Shown: piece after piece, positions 52,819-61,287 of the stretch
Position numbering within the stretch: the stretch's first letter is position 1
Layout of the letters: every line of letters begins with the position of its first letter
Source: a virus
Length of the DNA stretch: 64,000 bases
Direction: 5' to 3' (one strand)
Virus record (IMG/VR): IMGVR_UViG_3300049629_001734
Coordinates: 1 to 64,000 of that record
Notes under the pieces: generated by a model
Databases searched by the model: none
What the model was told of the DNA's origin: nothing
The model's input: the letters and a program-made list of their open reading frames with translations, nothing else
Translations under genes and position numbers: made by a program

Positions 52819-54423
52819 TTATACAGATTTACTTACAAGTAATTTTTCTTTAACAAAATATAAATAATCTATTTGTGTGTTTAAGAAACAATCTATGGCG
52901 TGCTTTGGTGTTTCTACAATTGGTTCTTGGTTATTGAAAGAAGTGTTTAAAATCATCGGAACTCCTGTTTTTTCAAAAAACATCCTTATAAGATCATAGT
53001 AATATCCATTATCTTGTGAAGTTACTGTTTGAAGACGCGCAGTATTGTCGTTATGTAAAATAGCAGGTACAAATTGTCTTTTTTCTTCTCTCACAGGAAC
53101 TGCAAAGCTCATGTAGGGACTGTCTATATCAAATTCAAACCAATTTGGCACCTCTTCTCTCAATACCGAGGGAGCGAATGGTCGGTAACTTTTCCTGTGT
53201 TTAACTTTTAAATTGATAAGATCTTTCATATATGCAAATCTTGGATCTGCTATAATACTTCGATTACCAAGAGCTCTTTTTCCTGATTCACTGCCTTCGT
53301 TGAATAGAGAAATTATTTTTGAACCTGTCAATAAATCTACTATCTTATCAACATCTATATTCTGAGTAATAGTTAGATTTTCATAGTTTGTAAGAGTATC
53401 TAAGACTTGTGATGAAGTATAAGTTTTTCCCAAATAAGAGGTATGATGCTCTTGAACTCTTGGATTATCTAAAATATGATACCAAGTATATTTAGCAGCT
53501 CCTATTGATAGTCCACTATCATTTGGTGCCTGATCACAAAATACGTTATATCCCTTTTCGATTAATATTTTAGATATTTTACCAAGTGCTACACAATTTA
53601 GAGAAACACCACCAGAAAAACAAATATTTTTAATTTGTTTGGTGTCCGGCGTAGTGTCTAGATGGGAAAATACAAAATGTATCATCAACTCTTCTGTTGT
53701 GTATTGTAGAGCGGCTGCTATATGAAATCTATTCTCGTCTGATTTTTGGATCTCTTCTCTAAAAAAAGTTATGAGTTCGGTATATTTCATATTGGAAGAT
53801 TCTTGCCAAGCCCAAAGATTTTCAAATCTTAGTTCATTTATTTTAGATAAATATTTTGAATGATCACCAAATGATGCCATAGCCATTAATGTTCCTGATT
53901 CATCCCCTTTGGGCGAACAGGCAAATCCCATATCTAATACAGATTGTAGAAAGAATGTCCATATAGATCCTATATTGAAAGTATGTCCACGATATACTGG
54001 ATATATTTTATTTTCATTTCCAAGAAAAACACAATTTGTGGCGAGATACCAATCGTTTTCAAAGCCGCCACCATCAAATGTGAATATTATAGATTTTTCG
54101 AAGTTAGAGTTATAAAAAACAGATGATGCGTGACAAGTATGATGTCCTACATAATCAATTTTTTTTCCTGTCTCGGTGAATATTTCTTCACCTATATCTG
54201 TGTGCCAACCCCATACACTAACAAACTGATCAAAATCTTCTATCTTGAAATCCTTAAAGATCAAATTCTTGATTGTATCTGAAAAGGGTGGTTTATTGTT
54301 AAAAAGGCCATCGTGTTTTATCCTAGTAAATCTTTCTAGTTCATTATGTAGAACTATTTTACCATTTTCTATTACACAATAAGATGCGTCATGTGGGGTA
54401 GAGGCATAAGATAATATTCTCAT
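52819..54423 (-). CDS. NodU/CmcH-family carbamoyltransferase
   Basis: 534 residues, normal length for the family. The N-terminal Kae1-like domain has HDAS (11-14), VGHHTCHASSVFYNS with the metal His residues (94, 95, 98) and FTFDGGG (114-120). CFSGGVSLNCVALGKI follows, and the C-terminal YrdC-like domain has GKRALGNRSIIADPRF and FNNQEPIVETPKHAIDCFL. These enzymes move a carbamoyl group from carbamoyl phosphate to a hydroxyl. Phage and virome members can carbamoylate 5-hydroxymethylcytosine in DNA; no hydroxymethylase is visible in this window, so DNA modification is a hypothesis, as is modification of a surface glycan. TATATAAT lies close to the start. Confidence 0.9.
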   Translation of the reverse strand: MRILSYASTPHDASYCVIENGKIVLHNELERFTRIKHDGLFNNKPPFSDTIKNLIFKDFKIEDFDQFVSVWGWHTDIGEEIFTETGKKIDYVGHHTCHASSVFYNSNFEKSIIFTFDGGGFENDWYLATNCVFLGNENKIYPVYRGHTFNIGSIWTFFLQSVLDMGFACSPKGDESGTLMAMASFGDHSKYLSKINELRFENLWAWQESSNMKYTELITFFREEIQKSDENRFHIAAALQYTTEELMIHFVFSHLDTTPDTKQIKNICFSGGVSLNCVALGKISKILIEKGYNVFCDQAPNDSGLSIGAAKYTWYHILDNPRVQEHHTSYLGKTYTSSQVLDTLTNYENLTITQNIDVDKIVDLLTGSKIISLFNEGSESGKRALGNRSIIADPRFAYMKDLINLKVKHRKSYRPFAPSVLREEVPNWFEFDIDSPYMSFAVPVREEKRQFVPAILHNDNTARLQTVTSQDNGYYYDLIRMFFEKTGVPMILNTSFNNQEPIVETPKHAIDCFLNTQIDYLYFVKEKLLVSKSV

Positions 54424-54489
54424 TCAATATTATATATCCTATATTGTAGTTGTTTAACAACCAAATGAAATATTTTAATAAAATGAGTT

Positions 54490-55050
54490 ATGAATACACC
54501 ATTTTCAAATATTACTTTTCCGTCTAGGAAATCTATCTTAGAAAACAACAAAACACCAAATCTTGACTCTAGTGGATATGTCCAGAAGCTAGTTGAAGAC
54601 GCACAAAAAATAGATCTTGATAAAGTTGATTTTTCCAACGAGGGAAATTTCAAACCTCGTTCTAAAATTGTAGAGAAACAAAAAGAATATTTTTGGGTAA
54701 GAATTTATCTAGAACACGAAGTTAATCTTAAACAAGAAGATAAAATCATTATTAAAGATTTACTCTACGATGAAGAGCTTGAAGTAGAGTTTATGTTCTG
54801 GGGAAAAAAGTATAAAAAAGGTTCAGATGGAAGAGAACTTACCGAGTTTGATCCAGAAGACGATAAGAAATGCGCAGTTTTAATGATTGATTCTATACGT
54901 ATCAATACTAAATCTGATGATATTCCCTATATAAGAACTCTCTTTCCCTTAAGTAGATGGTTTAGACCCAATTATATTAAAAGAGAAGATCTTCAGTTTA
55001 TACCAAAGAAAACTGGTGTTCCGATTGAGTATTATTCAGTAGATTTTTAA
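54490..55050 (+). CDS. Hypothetical protein next to the DNA polymerase
   Basis: 186 residues, charged and partly disordered at the start. A beta-rich core (YFWVRIYLEHEVNLKQEDKI, ELEVEFMFWGKKYKKGSDGR) and an aromatic end (FPLSRWFRPNYIKREDLQFI) are visible. It lies 35 bp before gene 43A-like and may be co-transcribed. No family recognised. Confidence 0.55.
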   Translation: MNTPFSNITFPSRKSILENNKTPNLDSSGYVQKLVEDAQKIDLDKVDFSNEGNFKPRSKIVEKQKEYFWVRIYLEHEVNLKQEDKIIIKDLLYDEELEVEFMFWGKKYKKGSDGRELTEFDPEDDKKCAVLMIDSIRINTKSDDIPYIRTLFPLSRWFRPNYIKREDLQFIPKKTGVPIEYYSVDF

Positions 55051-55085
55051 GTGAAACTAAATAGTGTTTTTTTCTATAAATCTCT

Positions 55086-56582
55086 ATGTTAGTCGATGCT
55101 GTTTATATTTCACCAAAAAAGAAACTACTGGTTTCATACGTAGATAAAACCGGTAATATCAAATTTAAAAACTATAACTGGACCAATCCAAAAAGATATA
55201 TTACATGTGATAGTGGAGATCCAGATAAACATCCAAAATACAAATCTTGGGATGGTAAGTGTGCTAAGTTAGTAGATACCGATAATCCTGATAGATACGC
55301 TATTTACGAGTATCTAGATGCTCTTCCCGAAGCTGAAAGAGATATTCTTTTTGAGTATAATCTACCTAAAATTTACTTCATTGATATCGAAACCGAGATC
55401 GTAGATGGTTTTCCAACAGCCGAAGATACACCTACACAAGTTCTCTCAATTTCTATTGTTTATGACGATAAAATTATATTACTTGGTCTAAAAGATCTCT
55501 CGATTGAATCTCAAGAAAAAATCATTTCAGATACCAACGAATATTTCAAAGATTTCAAAGCAGATTATAAACTTAAATACTTGAAATACGACGATGAGTT
55601 CGATCTATTGAACTCTTTTTTCAACAAGATGGTTCCACAAATGCCCCTTCTAACGGGTTGGAACTTCCTTGATTACGACTGGAAATATCTAGTTAATCGT
55701 TCTAGAAAACTTAAAAAGATTATTAACGGTGTTGAATATACAATCGATCCGAATGTATCGTCACCAACCAAAAGAATGAGTAAAATCTGGATGAAAGAGA
55801 TTGATATTCCCCAACATCGTATGGTGTTTGACTATATGCAACTCTACGAGATTTGTGATACTTCAATCAAAGTTAAAGAATCATCTTCTTTGGATTTTGT
55901 AGCTAATAAACTGACTGGAACTCAGAAGATTAAATATTCAGGTTCGTTACAAAAACTTTATGAAGATGACTTTGAGCTATTCATGTATTACAACGCAGTT
56001 GACTCGGTGCTAGTTCAAAAGATACACGATGTCAAAAATTACATCTCTATTATTTTCGCTATATCGTGCCTTGCTAAAATAAAGATTGTTGATGTTATTT
56101 CTCAAATGAATAACTCTCTAGCTTCTCTTGCTATTACTGAAGGTGTGTTGAGATGTAGATTCAGAGAAGAAGAGAATATGGTATTATTCAAAGAAGAGAA
56201 AAAAGGAGCCGACGCAGAAGGATTGAGTGGTGGTTGGGTTAAAGATCCGGTTGTAGGTATGAATAAGTGGTGTGCTATTTATGATTTTGCATCACTTTAT
56301 CCTACGACCCAGCGTCAGTTCTACATAGCTCCTGAGACTTGTCTTGGTAAAAAAGATAAAGCTCGGCCTACACACACCGAGAGTGGTATTGAGATCCAAA
56401 GTGACAAACATGTACTATGCGTGAATGATGTTATTTTTGAGAAAAGAGATTCACCAACACTAAGAATGCTGAAAGATGTTTATTCTGATAGAAAAAAGAA
56501 TAAAAAGATAATGCTTCAAAGAAAAGAAGAGCTTAAAGAAGTTCAAGAAAAAATAAAAAAATTAGAAGCTAGTCTTCTGTAA
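55086..56582 (+). CDS. gp43A: N-terminal half of a split family B DNA polymerase (T4 gp43A-like)
   Basis: 498 residues. The 3'-5' exonuclease is intact: Exo I YFIDIETE with D100 and E102, Exo II LLTGWNFLDYDWKYLVNRS, Exo III MYYNAVDSVL. Polymerase motif A is present, IYDFASLYPTTQRQF with D400, close to T4 D408. The protein then stops after the first finger helix (KKIMLQRKEELKEVQEK), without motif B (K-x-x-x-N-S-x-Y-G) or motif C (D-T-D-S). T4 gp43 has 898 residues. Some Aeromonas T4-like phages split gene 43 in the fingers into 43A and 43B, and the break here is alike. No 43B is seen in this window, so it must be elsewhere. Confidence 0.85.
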   Translation: MLVDAVYISPKKKLLVSYVDKTGNIKFKNYNWTNPKRYITCDSGDPDKHPKYKSWDGKCAKLVDTDNPDRYAIYEYLDALPEAERDILFEYNLPKIYFIDIETEIVDGFPTAEDTPTQVLSISIVYDDKIILLGLKDLSIESQEKIISDTNEYFKDFKADYKLKYLKYDDEFDLLNSFFNKMVPQMPLLTGWNFLDYDWKYLVNRSRKLKKIINGVEYTIDPNVSSPTKRMSKIWMKEIDIPQHRMVFDYMQLYEICDTSIKVKESSSLDFVANKLTGTQKIKYSGSLQKLYEDDFELFMYYNAVDSVLVQKIHDVKNYISIIFAISCLAKIKIVDVISQMNNSLASLAITEGVLRCRFREEENMVLFKEEKKGADAEGLSGGWVKDPVVGMNKWCAIYDFASLYPTTQRQFYIAPETCLGKKDKARPTHTESGIEIQSDKHVLCVNDVIFEKRDSPTLRMLKDVYSDRKKNKKIMLQRKEELKEVQEKIKKLEASLL

Positions 56583-56591
56583 AAACCAAAA

Positions 56592-58244
56592 ATGTCACTA
56601 TACAAAGATGTAAATAGATTCAAACCAAGGCAAGAGCAAGTAGATTGCCTTGAGCATATGAAAGTTGTTTTAGATGAAAATCCAAAAACAAAGTTTTTTC
56701 TACTGAACCTTCCGGTCGGAACTGGTAAATCACATCTAGCGATGATGTTTTCAGATTACTATACCAGAAAGATAAATAAAACTGCGAAAATCGATATCGT
56801 AACAGCTTCGAAAATCCTACAAGATCAATACGAGGATGAGTATGTAAGTATTTGTAATCTCAAAGGTAAAGAAAACTATAACTGTCAGCAGTATAGCTGC
56901 TCGTGTATGCAGGGTAAAGAGTTTGGAAAACTTAATAAATCTCCCTGTGATATGTGCCCCTATGACGAAGCTAGAAACGGTTGGATTGGTGGTAAAATTT
57001 CTCTTACTAACTTCTACCTCTATCTTATTTATACAATTTATAATGAAAAACTACTCGATCTGAGAAGTCCAAATGTTTTAATCGTAGATGAAGCTCATGA
57101 ACTTGATTCGGTGATATCTGATTTTATTTCTATTAAAATTACAGAAAACACAATCAAAAAGTTGAAGTTTCCAGATGAAAGAGGTATTATCAATAAACTC
57201 AAACGTGTTACGAATATCGCCACCTACATTAACTTTCTAAAAGAGTTTGTTATTGATATTTCAGAGAATATAGCTGAGCTTCAAAAAACGATGGGTGAAT
57301 CACCAAGAAGTGCGAAAGCCGACAGACGTGAAAATAGAATAGGAAAAATCACTGGTAGTAAAAACCCTGATATGAAGCTCATGAATATCTTGAATGATCT
57401 GACAAGCTATATCACCAAGATTGAACTTTTTCTAAAAGAATGGGAAGCCACACCAGACAATTGGGTATTAGAAACTAACTGGAACGAAAAGACACGTCAA
57501 AAAGAACTCTCACTTGAACCTATCTGGTCACAAGAATACTTGAATAAATATCTTTGGTCTAAGTATGATCTAGTTATTTTAATGTCTGGAACTATTATTG
57601 ATAAGGAACTTTTTTGTGATATCAATGGTATCAATCCAAAAGAGGCTATTTATTACTCTATACCTTCCCCTTTTGATGCTCAGAATAGAAAGATTTTCTA
57701 TTTACCGATGGGGAAAATGTCTTGGGAGAAAAAAGAAGAAACTTTCAAGAACTATGTCGAGGTCTTACCGAAAATCTTGAAAAAATATTCCGGTAAAAAA
57801 GGTATTATCCATACGAACTCGTTTGAGCTTTCTGGTTGGATAAAAGAGGCGGTATCGGATGATAGACTACTTTTTCATGATAGTGATAATAAAAATGAAA
57901 TTTTACAACATCACTACCAAACCGACAAGCCTTCGGTGATTGTTTCACCATCGATGTCCACAGGTGTTTCTTTTGATCATGATAGAGCTAGATTTCAGGT
58001 GATTGCTAAGATTCCCTACCCAAGTCTTGGTTCTCAGAAAAATAAAATGAGAAAGCAGCAAAATCCAAACTATTACGCCTGGAAAACTTGCTGTGGTATT
58101 ATACAAATGTGTGGAAGAGCTGTTCGTTCACATACAGACTTCGCTGATACGATTATTATTGATTCGTCTTTTGGTGATGTTTTGAGGTATTCATCTAAGT
58201 ATTTACCTCAATGGTTTTTGAGTTCAGTTCAGAGTAAAGGTTAG
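56592..58244 (+). CDS. DinG/XPD-like Fe-S superfamily 2 helicase
   Basis: 550 residues. Walker A NLPVGTGKSH (39-48), a cysteine cluster between motifs I and II (NCQQYSCSCMQGKEFG, SPCDMCPYD) suited to a 4Fe-4S cluster, DEAH box VLIVDEAHELD (D166), an ILMSGTIID motif and motif VI IIQMCGRAVRS (~503-513). This is the plan of the XPD/DinG family, 5'-3' DNA helicases in repair and replication. It lies 9 bp after the split polymerase gene and may act with it. It overlaps the convergent small gene by 4 bp (TTAG). Confidence 0.85.
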   Translation: MSLYKDVNRFKPRQEQVDCLEHMKVVLDENPKTKFFLLNLPVGTGKSHLAMMFSDYYTRKINKTAKIDIVTASKILQDQYEDEYVSICNLKGKENYNCQQYSCSCMQGKEFGKLNKSPCDMCPYDEARNGWIGGKISLTNFYLYLIYTIYNEKLLDLRSPNVLIVDEAHELDSVISDFISIKITENTIKKLKFPDERGIINKLKRVTNIATYINFLKEFVIDISENIAELQKTMGESPRSAKADRRENRIGKITGSKNPDMKLMNILNDLTSYITKIELFLKEWEATPDNWVLETNWNEKTRQKELSLEPIWSQEYLNKYLWSKYDLVILMSGTIIDKELFCDINGINPKEAIYYSIPSPFDAQNRKIFYLPMGKMSWEKKEETFKNYVEVLPKILKKYSGKKGIIHTNSFELSGWIKEAVSDDRLLFHDSDNKNEILQHHYQTDKPSVIVSPSMSTGVSFDHDRARFQVIAKIPYPSLGSQKNKMRKQQNPNYYAWKTCCGIIQMCGRAVRSHTDFADTIIIDSSFGDVLRYSSKYLPQWFLSSVQSKG

Positions 58245-58546
58245 TCTTGTGGCTTAGAGGCAAGAAGTTGTCTTCTTCTGGCAGCTCCTGCTTTTTGTCT
58301 AATCATCTTCATTATTTCTTCACGAGACTTTCTTTTGGGAGTTCTAGTCATAGAATTTCTCTCGGATCTTGATTCACCAAGTGGTGAGATACCCTCTGGC
58401 ATATCATCATCACCTTCGATAGTATCTTCTCCTTCGAGATCAAACTCAGTAATCTTTTCTTTACCCTTTAACATAGGTGAGTCTTGCTCTATATTTTGAA
58501 TTTCCTGCTCTGGTTCGTAATTTTCGAAAGTCTTTAAAAATTTCAT
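58241..58546 (-). CDS. Small acidic/basic protein with capsid-targeting-like N-terminus
   Basis: 101 residues beginning MKFLKTFENYEPEQE. After the tag comes an acidic middle (FDLEGEDTIEGDDDMPEG) and a strongly basic C-terminus (KRKSREEIMKMIRQKAGAAR). Small basic proteins with a head-targeting tag are what T4 internal proteins look like, so an internal DNA-associated protein is a reasonable guess. TATATA lies about 20 bp ahead. Confidence 0.65.
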   Translation of the reverse strand: MKFLKTFENYEPEQEIQNIEQDSPMLKGKEKITEFDLEGEDTIEGDDDMPEGISPLGESRSERNSMTRTPKRKSREEIMKMIRQKAGAARRRQLLASKPQD

Positions 58547-58751
58547 GTTGTGTTTTTTTTCTTGTATATATAAAATTTATTTTCTGGAAAAAATCAACTT
58601 TTTGATACAAAATATTTGAATATTCTCTGGGTGAGTCTTATACGAGCTTGTGAAAGAAATTCATCAATTGTATCGATTATGAAAATATATATTTGAGAAA
58701 TTATTTTGTATAGAGAGATAAAATGGGTATATTTGCATATAAATAGACTAT
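58547..58751. promoter_or_regulatory. Divergent intergenic region with a perfect T4-late-like TATAAATA
   Basis: The longest gene-free stretch of the window (205 bp). It holds TATATATA near 58565 for the minus-strand gene, and on the plus strand TATAAATA at 58738-58745, identical to the T4 late consensus, 6 bp before the ATG at 58752, which implies a near-leaderless transcript. No convincing gene is seen in it. Confidence 0.5.
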
Positions 58752-61205
58752 ATGAAGAAACTATTATCCTGGGCACTTAACGAGAAAGATGTTGAGAATT
58801 TTTGGAGAGCTCAACTTATGAAACTTTTTCCAGGTGGAAAAATGACCTCACCGTTCAATACAGACGGATATTTAGAGGATGACGGTGGTAAAGTCACTGT
58901 CTTGTTCGAAGCTAAATACGAACAAAATCTTAGCGATAAGTTGTCCCAGGTTTCTGTTTTATCTCAGACCTTATTCTACTTGAAAAAGTTTGAAAAAAAT
59001 GGTCAAAGACTACCCAGAGTAGTTTTTATTGCTGATAGAAATGAAGCTTTCGCTCTACATACAAATTGTCTTGCAAAATATCTAGATTTTCCACTAGACT
59101 GGAACTCGGCAGCTTCGTCTAGTTCCAGATTGAATCCAGAGTTGATTTCTAAAATGTTAGAAGATGATACTATTTTACCTTTCGTTTTTAATGTAGTCGA
59201 AGGTTTCAATTTTGTAGCTATTCAAAAAAAGATATTGAGTCTATCTCACGATGTAAAAAGATTAATAAAGATCACTGAGCACAACATCACTTCAGTGTTT
59301 GAATATTTTCAGAAAAATGTCTTAGTCAAGAATAAATTATCAGTCAATGAAACCGCTAATTTGTTTATTAACTTGATTATCAATCCTGAAGATAATTATC
59401 TACATCCAGTAAAAAGGCATACTCTAGTAACTAAATCGTTTGGTCCTATACAGATCAACGGTGAGAAGTTAATGGCATTTTTAGAGCACTTTGATGGTAA
59501 TCAATATTGTATGGAAGAAAAAGAAAAACTTACTTCTATTGTTGATAGGCTTATCGAAGATGAAACAAGAAGAAGAAAAGGTGAGTTCTTCACACCTACA
59601 GTTTGGGTAGATGAAGCACACAAGATGATCTCTGAAGCTTTTGGTGATAACTGGAAAGACGAGTATGTTGTGTGGGATCCCGCTTCGGGAACACTTAACT
59701 TGACCCGGGATTATCATTTTAGGGAGTTATACTGCTCAACTATTGAGGCGTCGGATTTACAAACAGCCGATCAGATGGGATATAATCCAGAGGCAGTCAA
59801 GTTTCAGTATGATTTTCTTAATGATGGTATAGTTGATGGTAATATTGATATTGAAGGTGATACAAAATTACCAGAGGGTTTGAAAAGAGCTCTGTTAGAG
59901 GGTAAGAAGATGATTGTTTTGATGAATCCACCTTATGGAACTGCTAATAATGCCGGAACCACAGAAGGTGATCATAAATCAGGCATCGCCATGACCGAAC
60001 TGAATAAGATGATGAAAGTTGAAAAATGGGGCGCTTCGTCTCAACAACTATATGCGCAATTTCTGTTTAGATTGACTAAGTATCACAATCTGAAAATTTG
60101 TCTTTTTTCTCCACCACTTTTTATGAGTGGAAGTTCTTATAAAGAATTCAGAAAAAAGTATTTTGATTTTTATGGATTTGATAGAGGATTTCTTATGAAT
60201 GCAGGTGAATTTGATGGAACATCTGATTGGGGGTTGTCTTTCACAATTTGGTCAGATGTGAACAATGACAGAACTGATTTTGAGCTAAGTGTTGGAAGTT
60301 CTAATGAACTTGGTGATGTTGAGTTTTTTACAAATAAACTTATCTATAACTTAGATAATAAATTAGAAGCCTCGAAATGGGTTAGGTCGCCATTGAAAGG
60401 ATTGAAAACTTTTGATGTTCCAAATTTTTCTAGTGGATTAAAACTCAAAAATTCTGGTATATGTAAAGTTATCAAAAATAATCTAGGTTATTCATACAGT
60501 GATAATAATAATATTGCTAAAAATAATCAGAGTGTTGGGTTATATAGTCTGTCCAACGCTGCTGCTCATGGATTTTCTATCAATGAATCTAATTTTATAA
60601 TTTCATCCTGTCTATTCACTTCTAGAAGACTTATTTCTGGAAAACAAGCCACGTGGATAAATTGGTGTGACGAATATATGGCACCAGATGAATCACATCC
60701 ACTTTGGGAACAATTTAGTTTAGATTCTATTGTCTATTCTCTATTTGAATCCAAATCAAACCAATCCTCCCTTCGTCAAATAGATTACAAAGACAAAAAG
60801 TGGGACATCAAGAATGAATTTTTCTGGATGTCTAAATCTGATATGTTAAAACTAGCATCGGATCATTCTTATGATGAACTCTATCGTGACGCCAGAACAA
60901 CTGAAGAAAGACACGTCTATAATCTTCTTCATAATGAGGGTATATACTCTCGTCTTTCACCTGACGCTCGTGAGGTTCTTGATATGGCAACAGAACTTGT
61001 TAAAAAGTCATTCCCTATGAGAAAACCACTCAATGAACAACATCCAGAGTATCACTTAAATACTTGGGACGCAGGTTGGTACCAAATCAAACTTATACTC
61101 AAAAAGTTCTATCCCGCTGAACTTATCGAATTCGGTAGAAAATACAGAGCCTTTGAGGACAGAATGAGACCACTCGTGTATGAGGTTGGATTTTTGAGGA
61201 AATAA
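58752..61205 (+). CDS. PD-(D/E)xK nuclease fused to an N6-adenine DNA methyltransferase (type IIG-like)
   Basis: 817 residues. The N-terminal ~120 have a nuclease pattern: D38 in NTDGYLEDDGG, then VTVLFEAKYEQ with E53-x-K55. The middle holds gamma-class methyltransferase motifs: RRKGEFFTPTVWVDEAH, motif I VVWDPASGTLNLTRDY (~305-320), and catalytic motif IV LMNPPYGT (N392-P-P-Y395). A C-terminal region of ~350 residues may recognise DNA. A single-chain restriction-modification enzyme is the natural reading. Motif I usually reads D-P-A-C-G-T-G-N-L-T; here the second Gly is Leu, so activity needs care. It is followed 82 bp later by a GHKL ATPase gene on the same strand. Confidence 0.8.
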   Translation: MKKLLSWALNEKDVENFWRAQLMKLFPGGKMTSPFNTDGYLEDDGGKVTVLFEAKYEQNLSDKLSQVSVLSQTLFYLKKFEKNGQRLPRVVFIADRNEAFALHTNCLAKYLDFPLDWNSAASSSSRLNPELISKMLEDDTILPFVFNVVEGFNFVAIQKKILSLSHDVKRLIKITEHNITSVFEYFQKNVLVKNKLSVNETANLFINLIINPEDNYLHPVKRHTLVTKSFGPIQINGEKLMAFLEHFDGNQYCMEEKEKLTSIVDRLIEDETRRRKGEFFTPTVWVDEAHKMISEAFGDNWKDEYVVWDPASGTLNLTRDYHFRELYCSTIEASDLQTADQMGYNPEAVKFQYDFLNDGIVDGNIDIEGDTKLPEGLKRALLEGKKMIVLMNPPYGTANNAGTTEGDHKSGIAMTELNKMMKVEKWGASSQQLYAQFLFRLTKYHNLKICLFSPPLFMSGSSYKEFRKKYFDFYGFDRGFLMNAGEFDGTSDWGLSFTIWSDVNNDRTDFELSVGSSNELGDVEFFTNKLIYNLDNKLEASKWVRSPLKGLKTFDVPNFSSGLKLKNSGICKVIKNNLGYSYSDNNNIAKNNQSVGLYSLSNAAAHGFSINESNFIISSCLFTSRRLISGKQATWINWCDEYMAPDESHPLWEQFSLDSIVYSLFESKSNQSSLRQIDYKDKKWDIKNEFFWMSKSDMLKLASDHSYDELYRDARTTEERHVYNLLHNEGIYSRLSPDAREVLDMATELVKKSFPMRKPLNEQHPEYHLNTWDAGWYQIKLILKKFYPAELIEFGRKYRAFEDRMRPLVYEVGFLRK

Positions 61206-61287
61206 TACTATATAATTAAACAACATAATTTCAAATTATATAAATGATAACCTTGATACAGCTTCAGGGTAAAAAAAAAATCATAGT

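Noticed and set aside
58594-58776. A 60-codon minus-strand frame in the 58.5-58.75 kb gap
   Set aside because: It overlaps the start and promoter of the methyltransferase gene and has no promoter box or recognisable sequence.
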